Positions 10,268 through 21,347 of a DNA stretch of 64,000 nucleotides are shown piece after piece. The translations under genes and the position numbers were made by a program. The number at the start of each line of letters is the position of its first letter. Within the stretch, counting starts at the first letter, position 1. Source of the stretch: Wurfbainia villosa (lineage: Eukaryota; Streptophyta; Magnoliopsida; Zingiberales; Zingiberaceae); the NCBI GenBank assembly GCA_025175895.1, contig CM046000.1, positions 35,376,720 to 35,440,719 on the forward strand, read 5' to 3'. A model generated the notes under the pieces. That model was not told the DNA's origin and made no database searches. It saw nothing but the letters and a program-made list of their open reading frames with translations.

Positions 10268-10279
10268 TGGTATCAGAGC
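10268..10279 (+). other. Primer-binding site of B
   Basis: TGGTATCAGAGC, full 12-base match to the complement of the initiator Met tRNA 3' end, two bases after the LTR. Confidence 0.9.
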
Positions 10280-10793
10280 CACGGTTTCTGATTTTGTGTG
10301 TTTAGGATTAGATTACTTTTATGCACTTTTCATATATTATATGTGGCAGATAATAGTAGGATGTGCGTAGGTTAACTTTTTGGTTGCAGGCATAGGATCC
10401 AACTACTATGGTCATATGTGTGTATGTGATTGTATGTGTAATTGTATATTTTTTGAATCCTTGGGGTTGACGAGGCTAGTATTTAATTTTTGTAATTAAG
10501 TACGACATTATTTAGCCACTCTTTTATTTTAGTTTACTTTCGATCTAGATTTCATGTACACTCCTTCGTGGAGTATAGGATCGATGGATGTAAATTAAAA
10601 TAGTTATTCTCGGCTCGGATCTCCGGATGGCTTGTAGATGGCGTAGGGAGGAGCAGACGAGATGGCGATACGATGGGAGGCATATTGGAGACAAAAGCCA
10701 TAATAGTTGGAAAATATTTTTTTCATATTTATTGCTTCTTGTTTGACATACATGTCGTAGGCTAGGAAAATTCCTCAATTTTAAATTACTAAG
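10280..10793 (+). other. Untranslated leader of B, part 1
   Basis: Non-coding leader. Its end is the C target site; the sequence resumes at 17443. The same junction is uninterrupted, on the other strand, in J near 63860-63890. Confidence 0.8.
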
Positions 10794-11020
10794 TGTTGGT
10801 GCAATCGGCCCAAGTCATGATTGACCAGACTCGAGTTTGACTCGAGTGATGTTTTGATGTTTGACAAAGTGGTTTGACATTGATGTTAGACATTGATGTC
10901 GGTTAATGTTTTGGAGAGAATGTTTATACAATCGACCCAGGTTATAATTGACCAGACTCGAGTTTGACTCGAGGGAGTCTTTGATGGTTGACTAGGGATT
11001 GACCATGTGATTATGGGAAA

Positions 11021-11291
11021 GTCCAAGCATGGGTCTTGGCAAGGTAAAGTCCAAGTCATGGGTACTTGGCATGGTAAGTCCAAGTGGGACACTTGGCATT
11101 TGGGAAAGTCCAAGTCTTGAGTACTTGGCACAAGGAAAGTCCAAGCATGGGGCTTGGCATGGAAAGTCCAACATGGGTTGGCAAGGGAAAGTCCAAGCTT
11201 GAGTCTTGGCATTTGAGAAGTCCAAGGGGTTTGATATTTGCAGCGTAAAGACCAAGCGGAGTCTTGGCGGCATAAGTCCAATGTGCCTTGG
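11021..11291 (+). repeat. Tandem hairpin array with covarying arms (C 5' LTR)
   Basis: Nine inverted repeats, spaced about 27 bp apart for most units: CCAAG/CTTGG (11023), CCAAGT/ACTTGG (11051, 11080, 11110), CCAAGC/GCTTGG (11141), CCAAC/GTTGG (11168), CCAAG/CTTGG (11193, 11252) and CCAA/TTGG (11278). Loops are 4-7 bases. When the left arm differs, the right arm differs to match. The 3' LTR copy is at 16171-16445. Confidence 0.88.
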
Positions 11292-11492
11292 CGGTGTAGA
11301 CACCGTTAGCATGACATAGCCGATGGAAGCATCTGAAGGCTAGCGCGATGGATGAACAAGTCATGGATGACTTGGAGGGATCCGAGAGGCGTAAGACTGA
11401 TGGAGGTGGTTAGAAGGTTTAGGTCTAGGCTAAGGGTGGTCTAGCAAGTATGGGGACACCATACTTAGGTTAAAACCTCATTTTTGAGGTTA

Positions 11493-11830
11493 GCAGTCGA
11501 CTGGCATTATGGCCGGTTCGACTGCCGTGAGTCGACTTGAGTTCGACTGCCGTTTAAGAGCTGAAATTTCTCGCGGTCATTTGCTCATTGGAAGCGATCG
11601 GCGATGATGTCGCAACGATCGCTGATGGCAGTCGACTACCAGTTGAGTTGCGAGCACAGAACGCTCCGTAGCCGACTGGGCAGTCGACTACGGGCATTGG
11701 CAGTCGACTGTCAATGTTGGCAGTCGACTGCCAAGAGTCCCGTTGGAACTTGTCCAACGTGGATTGAGCCGTTGTCTCACAACTACAGTGTTGGCAGTCG
11801 ACTGGAGACTTATGGCAGTCGACTGCCAGG
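11493..11830 (+). repeat. GTCGACTG palindrome cluster (C 5' LTR)
   Basis: Repeated CAGTCGACTG and near variants (AGTCGACTTGAG, GTCGACTACC) before the gag leader. In the 3' LTR several of these sites read GATCG-like instead (16725-16835). Confidence 0.75.
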
Positions 11831-12349
11831 CGGAAATCCAGCCCGACGCAAGATAAAAAGGGGAGCTCGTGGAGGATTTCACCATCAGTTTTTGGGGAGC
11901 TTTGGTGAGGCGATTTGAAGGCGATTTACAGGTGCATTTCAGGGTCCTTCAAGCTCATCCAAGCAATCGACAAGCAAATGCTCAAAACCCTAGTTTATAA
12001 AGTGTTCTTTACATTTTCACTTGTATTTGCTTGTTTACTTTGTATTACTTGTTGTAATTCATTGTACGAGGTTTCTCCACCTCCGACTTATTGTCGAGAA
12101 GGAGTTTATTGTTTAGTGGTGTTTGTGGCATCGCTAGGGTTCGTACAAACCCAATCCGTGGAGTATGAACCGTTTCGGTTCCGAACCACGTTATATCATG
12201 CGTGTTGTGATTGTATCTTGTGTTTGTATTTGTTATTGTTTATTCCGCTGCGTACTAACAAGATTGTAGACAAGCAACGCGAACGAATTCCATCATCGTA
12301 TGGTCACACGCTATTCACCCCCCTCTAGCGGCCTCAAATCTCCTACAAT

Positions 12350-12361
12350 TGGTATCAGAGC
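12350..12361 (+). other. Primer-binding site of C
   Basis: TGGTATCAGAGC, full match to initiator Met tRNA complement, two bases after the LTR end. Confidence 0.9.
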
Positions 12362-12422
12362 CCGGGGCTCTTCTACGGACTAACCGCCAGGAGATAAAGC
12401 TAAAGAAGCTAGAGGGAAGACG

Positions 12423-14080
12423 ATGGATATTCAAGAAAGATGGGGCGATGACATAGCGACTCCACCCGCCTTTGACCGCAAAGATTTCGCGTATTGGAAA
12501 GGTAGGATGGAATATTTTCTAATGTCGAATATAGAAAATTGGTTTGCCGTGATTATAGGTTTTGATGCTCCGAGAGAAGAGAATGCGAAATCCTCGAAAA
12601 GAAGCGATGGACCGAGGAGCAACGACAAAAATTCAAGACAACCGTTAAGGTAACAAAAATGTTGGTTAATTTAATACCTAACGACGTTTTGTCTAGATTA
12701 GGAAGCTATATGGATGCCAAGGAGTTGTGGAACAAGTTGGTCAAGTTCTACGACAATCCCGAATTGGTCCAAGAAGACTTGGAAGAGGAGGAGACCGAAG
12801 AGGAAGCTTCATCATCCTCACAAGAAAGTGAGGAGTCAACTTTCGAATCGGAGAAAGAAGAGGTGGAAGAAGTATCCACCTCTAGGATTGAGGAGGAGAG
12901 ACCATCTACACCGGAGCAACCTCAAGAAGAGCCTTCAACATCCGGTCAAGATGAGCAAGCTCAAGAGAAATCCACCATTAACCTAGGTAATTCAAACACT
13001 CTAATTTCAAATAAAATTCATATAATGTGTTTTGAGTGTAGGGAGTATGGGCACTACAAGAGCAAGTGCCCAAAGAAGATTAGGAAAGCTCCACCGGCAC
13101 CAAAAGCCAAGGATGCTGGTTCCCCAACACCTAAAGGCAAGGAGCACATCATATGCTTCAAGTGCAATTCAAAAGGACATTATAGGAATCAATGTCCTAG
13201 GGGGAGCAAAAAGACCCAAGAAGGAGCATCACAAGTAGGGGGAGCTACTAAGGCAAACCCTAAGGTATATCATTTCAATAATGCTCATTCTTCTAGGTTT
13301 AATGCTAAAAAGTATGCTTTTAATTCTCTTGCAATTCATCATGAAAAGCATACTAGGAACAATAAATATTATTGTTTAGGAGCTAAGAGTGTCCATTTTG
13401 AAACTAAGGAGAAATTTGGGACTAATGTCCCTAAAAATATTTTACCTAGGGAATCTATCAAGAAAATAGGAGAACACCTAGGTCTTAATCCTAAATGGAC
13501 TAGGCATATGCTTAGAGGAAATGGTAATGCCCAAGGACCAAATGAGAAATCAAAAATTGGGAAATTAGAGTTGGAAAACCAAGCCTTGAGGTCAAGGCTT
13601 GAAAAACTAGAAAAGACCCTTAGGAATATACAAAATCAAGTTCAAGGGTCTAGTGGTCTAAGTCCAGGGTCCAAAAGTCAAAGTCAACACCTAGGACCTA
13701 AGAGTCAAAAGTCAACCAAGGGCAAGCAAGGTTTGGGTCACAAACCTAAGCCTAAGGTGGCTTATCATAGTGTTCCATTTGATTATGGAACACAAACTAG
13801 GTCTAGGAAGACCAAGGTCAATAGGGAAGTCATCCCTAGAGTTGACCAAGGTGTGTGCCTAGTGGCTAGGGTTTCAAGGAAACCTAGGGAAGCCACTAAG
13901 AAGGTTGCAAGGGGAGTTACCTCTAGAGTCAACCTAGGTAAGACCAAAATGACCAAGGCTACCAAGCCTAAGAGGGTCATTAGGAAGGTATCTAGGGAGG
14001 TCATCCCTAAGGAATACCTAATTAACCCAATGAGCCCAAATAGATTTTGGGTTCCTAAGGGCGTGATTGACTCACGCTAG
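12423..14080 (+). pseudogene. gag: Gag of element C, one frameshift
   Basis: Capsid/nucleocapsid protein. It starts MDIQERWGDDI at 12423 and runs into a frameshift near 12586; after it the other frame reads EILEKKRWTEEQ, as in D and E, so one base has been lost or gained. The long second part (from 12659, 473 residues by its first Met) holds conserved NLIPNDVLSRLGSYMDAKEL, a very acidic Ser-rich linker, two intact CCHC knuckles (Cys124, Cys127, His132, Cys137 and Cys166, Cys169, His174, Cys179), a coiled coil (LELENQALRSRLEKLEKTL) and the terminal NRFWVPKGVIDSR. This is the best-preserved gag here. Protease and polymerase are absent downstream. Confidence 0.88.
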
Positions 14081-15919
14081 ATGGGTTAGGTGTGCCAACC
14101 TTGATTGGATGAGTAGTTAACTCAACCATGACAAAGGTGGCACCTTAGGTTTTTTTTAAGGTTTTTGGTACCTTGGAAATAGGGTTGATATTTAATCCTA
14201 AAAAATTTTAGGATGTGCCAATATTATTTGAGAAGTTTGATAAAATGATCAAATTGGCACAATCTAGGTTTAAAGGTTAGTGTGCCATTTTGAGTTTTTG
14301 GCACACTAGGGAGATTAATGATAATATGACAAAATATATCTAATTATATCAAATGACAATTAATATTAAAATTTAGGTATTACTATACCTATACTTTTTA
14401 TTTGCCATGATTTGTTTGCCATATGCCATGACATGACATCATGTTCATTTTCATCACTTATATGTCATGATCATGTTTATAAATTAGGATTAATGTCATG
14501 TGCTTTAGATTTATATCATATTCCATGACATCATGATCATTGGTCATGTTTTATTTTGCTATCATTATGCCATGGTCATTTCATGCATTTAAATTGATTA
14601 AAATTGAATTAAGGATAATGGCATGACTTGGAGTCCCATTTATAAGGGAATCAAGTAGAGTTGCCTTAGGAAAATGCATGAAACCCTAGTTTAGGGAGAA
14701 CAAAACCCACATCTCACATTCAATTGACATGTATGTGTATTTATACACCCTAGATACATGTGAGATGCTAGGATATAAGTTAAGTTCAAGGTGCATAGTT
14801 TTTGCATCTAGTTGAACCAAAACTCATTTTAATTCAAAGGTGGATCTTTGGGAAAGCTTGTGTACAAGTCATGTACATAGAGCCCAAGAGATATGATCCA
14901 ATATAGGTTTTCAAAAACATTTTAAAATTCTTTTAGAAAATCTTGGTGAAGCCTATCTTTTGATAGCAATCACCATTGATGAGATTGATACAAAGTGAGC
15001 TAAAACTTTGAAGTTTTTCTTCACTTTTGATTTTTGTATCAATTTCGATATTTTATGGGTAAAATAATTTTCAAATATTTTTCACCCATTCTATTGACTA
15101 TAAGTAATATACGTATCAAATTTCGTGATTTTTTGATATACGTATAATTACTTATGACTTTTCAAAATTTATTTCTGATAGCTGAAATTCAAGAATTTGA
15201 TTATCGATCGCTATAGTGGCGATCGGTGATGTGATGTGATCGTGATTCACGTAAGTAGTCGATTGCCAAGCTGATTTTGGGAAAAACAAGGTTGTTTAGC
15301 CCGTGTTCAGCTATGGTAAAGGTTCCTAATCACTCCTGACCCTAGGATATGCTTTGAGAAGCATTAGAAAGGGTGAAAATCCATTGAATATGGATTTGGA
15401 GAGGTGTTGGATCAAAGTATCAAATTTAAGGGTGGAAGAGTTCATGTTTGAACTTAGAACCTTAATTTTGATGGTTTAGAGTTCCTATTGGCTTAGGGAT
15501 TTCCCAAGGACATTGTTGGTGCAATGGTAAAGGGGGAGCAAGCCTTTAGGGGGAGTTATCCATCTTGGGATGATGGATGTGTTTCTCTTCTTGAAGGGGG
15601 AGAAGTTATTGGGAGAGTATCATCAATTGGGAAAATTGATGGGATTTTGAGAAACCCAATTTGGAAATTGGGAGAGAGTATAGGATTGCCTCTCTTGAGT
15701 GATATGAGACTTATCACTAGGAAGATGGTAGGCATCCTAGGTATTTTTGGATCAAGGGGGAGATTGTAAGATCTCATTGGGATATGAGACATTGACCTCC
15801 TTGGAGAGAGAACCTTTTTGATGTATGTCAAAAAGGGGGAGAGTAAAATTACCAATTTGGAAAATTGGTAAGGGAATTTGAGTTAGGGGCCTAACTCAAA
15901 GTTTGTTTTGTCAAACATC
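14081..15919 (+). other. Non-coding 3' internal region of C
   Basis: AT-rich, no sustained frame. Shares blocks with A, D and E (TGTGCCATTTTG, GACATGACATCATG, TTGATATACGTATAATT). The last part, around 15480-15900, is rich in GGGGGAG purine tracts. Confidence 0.7.
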
Positions 15920-15933
15920 AAAAAGGGGGAGAT
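15920..15933 (+). other. Polypurine tract of C
   Basis: AAAAAGGGGGAGAT abutting the 3' LTR. Confidence 0.85.
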
Positions 15934-17437
15934 TGTTGGTGCAATCGACCCAAGTCACGATTGACCAGACTCGAGTTTGACTCGAGTGACGTTTTGATGT
16001 TTGACATAGGATGTTTGACAAAGTGGTTTGACATTGATGTTGGACATTGATGTCGGTTAATGTTTTGGGGAGAATGTTTATACAATCGACCCAGGTTATA
16101 ATTGACCAGACTCGAGTTTGACTCAAGGGAGTCTTTGATAGTTGACTAGGGATTGACCATGTGATTATGGGAAAGTCCAAGCATGGGTCTTGGCAAGGTA
16201 AAGTCCAAGTCATGGGTACTTGGCATGGAAAGTCCAAGTGGGACACTTGGCATTTGGGAAAGTCCAAGTCTTGAGTACTTGGCACAAGGAAAGTCCAAGC
16301 ATGGGGCTTGGCATGGAAAGTCCAACATGGGTTGGCAAGGGAAAGTCCAAGCTTGAGTCTTGGCATTTGAGAAGTCCAAGGGGTTTGATATTGGCGGTGT
16401 AAAGTCCAAGCGGAGTCTTGGCGGCGTAAGTCTAATGTGCCTTGGCGGTGTAGACACCGTTAGCATGACATAGCCGATGGAAGCACCTGAAGGCTAGCGC
16501 GATGGATGAACAAGTCATGGATGACTTGGAGGAATCCGAGAGGCGTAAGGCTAATGGAGGTGGCTAGAAGGTTTAGGTCTAGGCTAAGGGTGGTCTAGCA
16601 AGTATGGGGACACCATACTTAGGTTAAAACCTCATTTTTGAGGTTGGCAGTCGACTGACATTATGTCCGGTTTGACTGCCGTGAGTCGACTTGAGTTTGA
16701 CTGCCATTTAAGAGCTAAAATTGCTCGCAGCGATCGGCGGCGATCGGCCAGATAGCGATCGACTACCAAGTTGAGTTTGCAAGAGTCCCTGAACACTCTA
16801 TAGCCAAGGGCGATTGACTACTACCAATGTTGGCGATCATGTCCAACATGGATTGAGCCGTTGTCTCACAGCTACAGTGTTGGCAGTCGACTGGAGACTT
16901 ATGGTAGTCGACTGCTAGGCGGAAATCCAGCCCGACGCAAGATAAAAAGGGAAGCTCGTGGAGGATTTCACCATCAGTTTTTTGGGAGCTTTGGTGAGGC
17001 GATTTGAAGGCGATTTGCAGGTGCATTTCAGGGTCCTTCAAGCTCATCCAAGCAACCGACAAGCAAACGCTCAAAACCCTAGTTTATAAAGTGTTCTTTA
17101 CATTTTCACTTGTATTTGCTTGTTTACTTTGTATTACTTGTTGTAATTCATTGTACGAGGTTTTTCCACCTCCGACTTGTTGTCGAGAAGGAGTTTATTG
17201 CTTAATTGTGTTTGTGGCATCGCTAGGGTTCGTACGAACCCAATCCGTGGAGTAGGAATCGTTTCGGTTCCGAACCATGTTATATCATGTGTGTTGTGAT
17301 TGTATCTTGTGTTTGTATTTGTTATTGTTTATTTCACTGCGTACTAACAAGATTGTAGACAAGCAACACGAACGAATTCCATCATCGTACGGTCACGCGC
17401 TATTCACCCCCCCTCTAGCGGCCTCAAATCTCCTACA
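15934..17437 (+). repeat. 3' LTR of element C
   Basis: 1504 bp, about 50 bp shorter than the 5' copy, mostly because the palindrome-rich stretch is altered (16725-16835). The hairpin array is at 16171-16445. Confidence 0.9.
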
Positions 17438-17442
17438 CTAAG

Positions 17443-17965
17443 TGGGAGAGGGATATTTTTATAAATTCCCACGGCCTCCATTACGATTTGACATGTGATA
17501 TAAACAAACTTGCGCATCGTCTTTGAGTGCCTTCCTTCCCATCAGATGAGTTTATTTGCGGATCACAGGGTCGAATATGGTTATAGGAAATTATTGAGGA
17601 GCGTGTGTACTTGCCCATCAGAATGCACATAACCCGAGATAATTACCTTGGTACCAAGTAACGGTGAACACTTAGATGCAAATATGAAGTATCCTCCCCA
17701 TCGGAGTCACTGCTTTTATTTGTAGGGCCGAAGATGAACCAACTATTAATTTTATTTGTCAAAAAGTTAGGTTGACAAGATAATAAAATTAATGGGTAAA
17801 ACCTCCTCTTACAAATGTAGAATTCATATACGTCCACACTATCGTGGCATACGATATTCTCGGTGTTTTGAGGTATTGGTTGATTTTAAAATTTTATTGT
17901 TTGAGGAATCAATAATTTTTTGAAATCTAATGTTTTGATCTATGTGATTCTTAGGTTTTCTCAAA
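17443..17965 (+). other. Untranslated leader of B, part 2
   Basis: Resumes after the C TSD. Contains an AT-rich inverted repeat (ATTAATTTTAT at about 17747 and ATAAAATTAAT near 17784). Same leader in reverse is at 63477-64000. Confidence 0.75.
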
Positions 17966-18770
17966 ATGACTTTCAACCCGCTTGATGTGATACTGAAAGA
18001 AAATAAACTTATTGGACCCAATTATGTTGATTGGAGGAGGAATCTTTATATTGTCTTGACTGCTGAGGAATACAAATATGTACTCCTCGAAAAGTGCCCT
18101 CCTAAGCCTATGGATGATTCTGGGAAAAAGGAGAAGGAGAGTTATAAGGAGTGGATTAAGGCTGATGAGATGACACGATGTTACATTTTGGCATCTATGT
18201 CAAATGTACTGCAACATCAGCATCAAGCCATGCCCACTACTTATGACATGATGCTCAATCTCAAAGAGCTTTTCAGACACCAGAATTGGGCTGCTAGGCA
18301 GGAAGCCATGAGGAACTTGATGATGACCACCATGATCGAGGGAACACCCGTAAGGGATCATGTTCTCAAGATGATGGCTCATTTGAATGAGCTGGAAGTC
18401 CTCGGAGCTGAGATTGATGGGGAAACCCAGGTCAATATCATTCTCTAGTCTCTACCTAGGAGTTTTGAGTAGTTTCATCTGAACTACAACATGAATAAAA
18501 GGTTGTATTCATTGGCGGAGCTTCTGACAGAACTCCAAGCGGCAGAGGGGCTATTTCGTCAGAGTGCTCAAGCGAAGGCCATGGTTGCCCAAAAGGTTTC
18601 TACTTCTAAGCCGAAAGGAAAGAAGAAGAAGAAACAAGCTGGGGCAAAGGTGGCGGGAGGATCTCAGGGAGGAGTGAAGAAGTCGAAAGGCAAGTGCTTC
18701 GATTGCAAGCAGACTGGACACTGGAAGAAGGACTGCCCCAACCGAAAGCAGAACATAGGTATATCTTTTG
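17966..18770 (+). pseudogene. gag: Gag of element B
   Basis: UBN2-type copia gag. It starts MTFNPLDVILKENKLIGPNY and continues in one frame through a conserved HLNELEVLGAEIDGETQ segment to a Lys-rich stretch and a single CCHC knuckle, CFDCKQTGHWKKDC (18695-18736). Two in-frame TAG codons, at 18446-18448 and about 18470, correspond to CAG in B2, so they are C-to-T changes at CHG sites. Gag and protease share the frame, as expected for a fused copia polyprotein. Confidence 0.85.
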
Positions 18771-19440
18771 GTCTAGTCGTTGAAACATGTTTAGCGGTGT
18801 TATCTACTAGCACCTGGTGTGTAGATACGGGAGCCACTGATCATATCTGTAATACTTTGCAGGGGTTCCAAGAAACCAGATGACTGGATGAAGGGAAGAT
18901 TATCGTCTACTTGGGTGATGCTACGAAGGTAGCGGCTGTTGCAGTGAGAGACGTTTATTTGTCTTTTGAGAGGAATAAAGTTTTGGTTCTGAAGAATTGC
19001 CTTTATGTACCTTTATTTAGAAAGAATTTGATTTCGGTTTCTAAATTGTTTATGGATGAATATTCTATTTCTTTTAATGACAAAGTTATTATAAAAAGGA
19101 ATAGGGAGATTATCTGTTCTGGTGCATTGATAGGAAATTTATATACACTTGAACCAAAAGCTCCCATGATGCAAATAGAAGTAAATAACTCATCTTCTAA
19201 TTCCAATAAGAGAAAAGAACCTTCGAAGATGAACCAAACATATCTTTGGCATCTAAGGCTAGGTCATATTAACCTAAGCAAAATTCAAAGATTGATAGTT
19301 GATGGACCTTTGAGTTCATTAGTGGTGAAGATTTCCCAACCTGTGAATCTTGCTTGGAGGGTAAAATGACCAAGAGGCCTTTTAAGGCCAAGGGGTATAG
19401 AGCCAAAGATGTGTTGGAATTAGTTCATTCTGATTTGTGT
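18771..19440 (+). pseudogene. pol: Protease and GAG-pre-integrase part of B
   Basis: The aspartic protease active site is WCVDTGATDH, with the catalytic Asp codon at 18824. The frame is stopped by TGA about 18882 (CGA in relatives), then continues through YLGDATKV and LYVPLFRKNLISVSKL to the integrase zinc-binding His pair in LWHLRLGHINL. A one-base deletion near 19327 shifts the frame before the paired cysteines, and a TGA closes it at 19369. The polyprotein would be cut by this protease inside the virus-like particle. Confidence 0.85.
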
Positions 19441-20122
19441 CTTCCAGGAAAGAGGTGGCTTTGAATATTTTGTCTCTTTTATAGACGATTATTCAAGGTA
19501 TGGATACATTTTCTTGATGCGCCACAAGTCTGAATGCTTTGACAAGTTCAAAGAATTCAAGGCTGATGTGGAGAAACGTCAGGGTAAAAGTATCAAGACA
19601 CTACGATCTGATCGTGGTGGTGAGTACCTCTTGGGAGAGTTTAGGAATTACTTATCAGAGGCTGGGATTCAATCTCAATTGTCTGCACCTGGCACACTCC
19701 AGCAGAATAGTGTAGCAGAGCGAAGGAATAGGACTCTTATGGAGATGGTTAGATCGATGATGAGTTATTCTGAGTTGCTAGATTCATTCTGGGGATATGC
19801 TCTAGATACGACAGTGTATATTCTGAACTTGGTACCATCTAATTCAGTGCCTTCTACTCTCACAGAATTATGGACTGGGCGAAAGCCTAGTTTAAGACAT
19901 ATTCGGATATGGGGGAGTCCAGCACATCTGCTGAAAGTAGATGCTGGTAAGTTGGAACCTCGTACAAAAGTGCGCATGTTCGTTGGCTATCCTAAAGGAA
20001 CGAAAGGTGGTTTGTTTTATAGTCCTAGAGATCAGAGGGTGATTGTAAGCACGAATGCCAGATTTCTAGAGGAAGACTATGTGATGAACCACAAACCCAT
20101 GAGTAAGATTGTTCTGGAGGAA
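19441..20122 (+). pseudogene. pol: Integrase core of B
   Basis: DDE integrase. An 11-base deletion at about 19441 removes codons just after the first catalytic Asp (HSDLC) and, with the earlier one-base loss, restores the original frame. The second Asp (LRSDRGGEY) and the Glu (SVAERRNR) are present with 35 residues between them. The chromatin-proximal C-terminal half (SFWGYAL, KPSLRHIRIWGSPAH, MFVGYPKGTKGG) follows. Element F interrupts at 20128; the stop codon seen there lies in the altered target-site copy. Confidence 0.85.
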
Positions 20123-20127
20123 TAAAG

Positions 20128-21332
20128 TGTAGGGTCGATGTTGGCTGGCTAGAGGGGGGTGAATAGCCTAATACGCGTATGGTGGAATTTTCTCGTCGAT
20201 TGCTCGTCTACAAATTCGTTAGCGCAAGCAGAAGTATAAAATATAAAAATAAAGAAACAACAAGAATACAAACACTAACACAAAGTCGTAACGTGGTTCA
20301 TGACCCTTGCCGCTAGTCTACGACCCGAATCGTCTACGGTGAATCACTCCGCAAGCTTTCACTATTCTCTCCTTTGCACCAAGCTAGGTAGAGGTAATCT
20401 CTTTACAAGAATTCACTCTTCTTACAATGGAATGAGAATTAACACAAGTAGAAGAGTGGAAAATCCTTAGAGCACTTTGGGAGATGTTATGAGTTGAAGC
20501 ATTAGGCCCCCAAAGTCCCTCACCTCTTCTTTTTATAGAAGAAGAGGGTTTCTTCCCATTAACACAGGACTAATCGACTGATGCCCTGCTCAGTCGACTG
20601 ATCCCGTAGTCGTTGCCCAATAACAGCTTCTTCCACGTTGGATTCCATCCAACGACTCCCACATCAGTCGACTGATCTTACCATCAATCGACTGATGGAG
20701 CTATCAGTCGAGTGTCGAAAGCGGACACTCTATTCTGTGCCTGAAACTCTTGTGACCAGTCGACTGATGCCTTCATCAGTCGACTGGTGGTCTCGCAGTC
20801 GACTGCCAATCCATGACAGTCGACTGTTGACACATGAACCGGACTCGAATACTAGTCGAGTCACAGTCGACTTAGAGTAGTCAACTGGTGTCGGGAAATC
20901 CCATCTGACACTTAGTCAATTGGCCAAGTTCCACCTAAGCGTACTACCCCTTCCCGGGTTACAATCGCTCACTCTAATCCCTTGGAGTCCCTCTCCTTTG
21001 AAGTTGTCTTTGTCTGGTGATGTCCCTCGGATGCGCCAAGTGCATAACTCTGTAGTGCCATCCTTCGCGTCTTGCCCTGATGTCTACTTCCTCCGGCTTC
21101 ACTCCAATCTCCTCGTCCGGCGGTCCCTCGGATGCTCCAAGCGCATGGCTTCCGCAAATCCATCCTTCACCGACTCAAGGACCGAGTCATGAGAGGTGAA
21201 ACTCGCCAATCCTCTATGTGCAAATTACTAAGTCCTACAAGACTCCAACGCACATATCAAATCCAAACATTCTAACTTAAACCCTTTGCCACACACATCA
21301 AAACCATATCACGACAAGAGATCACCCTAACA
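20128..21332 (-). repeat. 3' LTR of element F
   Basis: 1205 bp. The part 20575-20885 has about ten CAGTCGACTG-type copies. Conserved end with GCTATTCACCCCCC is at 20150-20165 on the minus strand. Confidence 0.9.
20575..20885 (-). repeat. CAGTCGACTG palindrome cluster (F 3' LTR)
   Basis: The palindrome and one-off variants recur roughly every 20-40 bp. At the matching sites of the 5' LTR (25100-25180) three of them read CGATCGATG, ACGATCAGG or ATGATCGCC. Confidence 0.8.
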
Positions 21333-21347
21333 ATCTCCTTCTTTTTG
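21333..21347 (-). other. Polypurine tract of F
   Basis: CAAAAAGAAGGAGAT on the minus strand, abutting the 3' LTR. Confidence 0.8.

Larger units (their letters stand above)
10794..12347 (+). repeat. 5' LTR of element C
   Basis: 1554 bp. Contains a hairpin array at 11021-11291, a CAGTCGACTG-rich part (11493-11830), a weak TATA-like GATAAAAAG at 11852 and a conserved pyrimidine-rich end with CTATTCACCCCCC. A TCGAGTTTGACTCGAG-type palindrome occurs twice near the start (about 10828 and 10958). Confidence 0.9.
10794..17437 (+). mobile_element. Element C: gag-only LTR retrotransposon
   Basis: TGTTGGTGCAAT...CTCCTACA with perfect TSD CTAAG (10789-10793, 17438-17442), inserted in the B leader. LTRs are 1554 and 1504 bp. 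The internal 3.6 kb carries gag and a long non-coding stretch; no pol motifs. Of the gag-only copies here it keeps both zinc knuckles intact. Confidence 0.93.

Noticed and set aside
11021..11291. CRISPR-like regularly spaced repeats
   Set aside because: Units are degenerate, directly adjacent, lack unique spacers and lie in a plant LTR; no Cas genes.
12350..12361. tRNA-like match
   Set aside because: Only the 12-base complement to the Met tRNA 3' end is present; it is a primer-binding site, not a tRNA gene.
18200..18382. Small minus-strand frames inside the B gag and pol
   Set aside because: Shadows of the plus-strand polyprotein.
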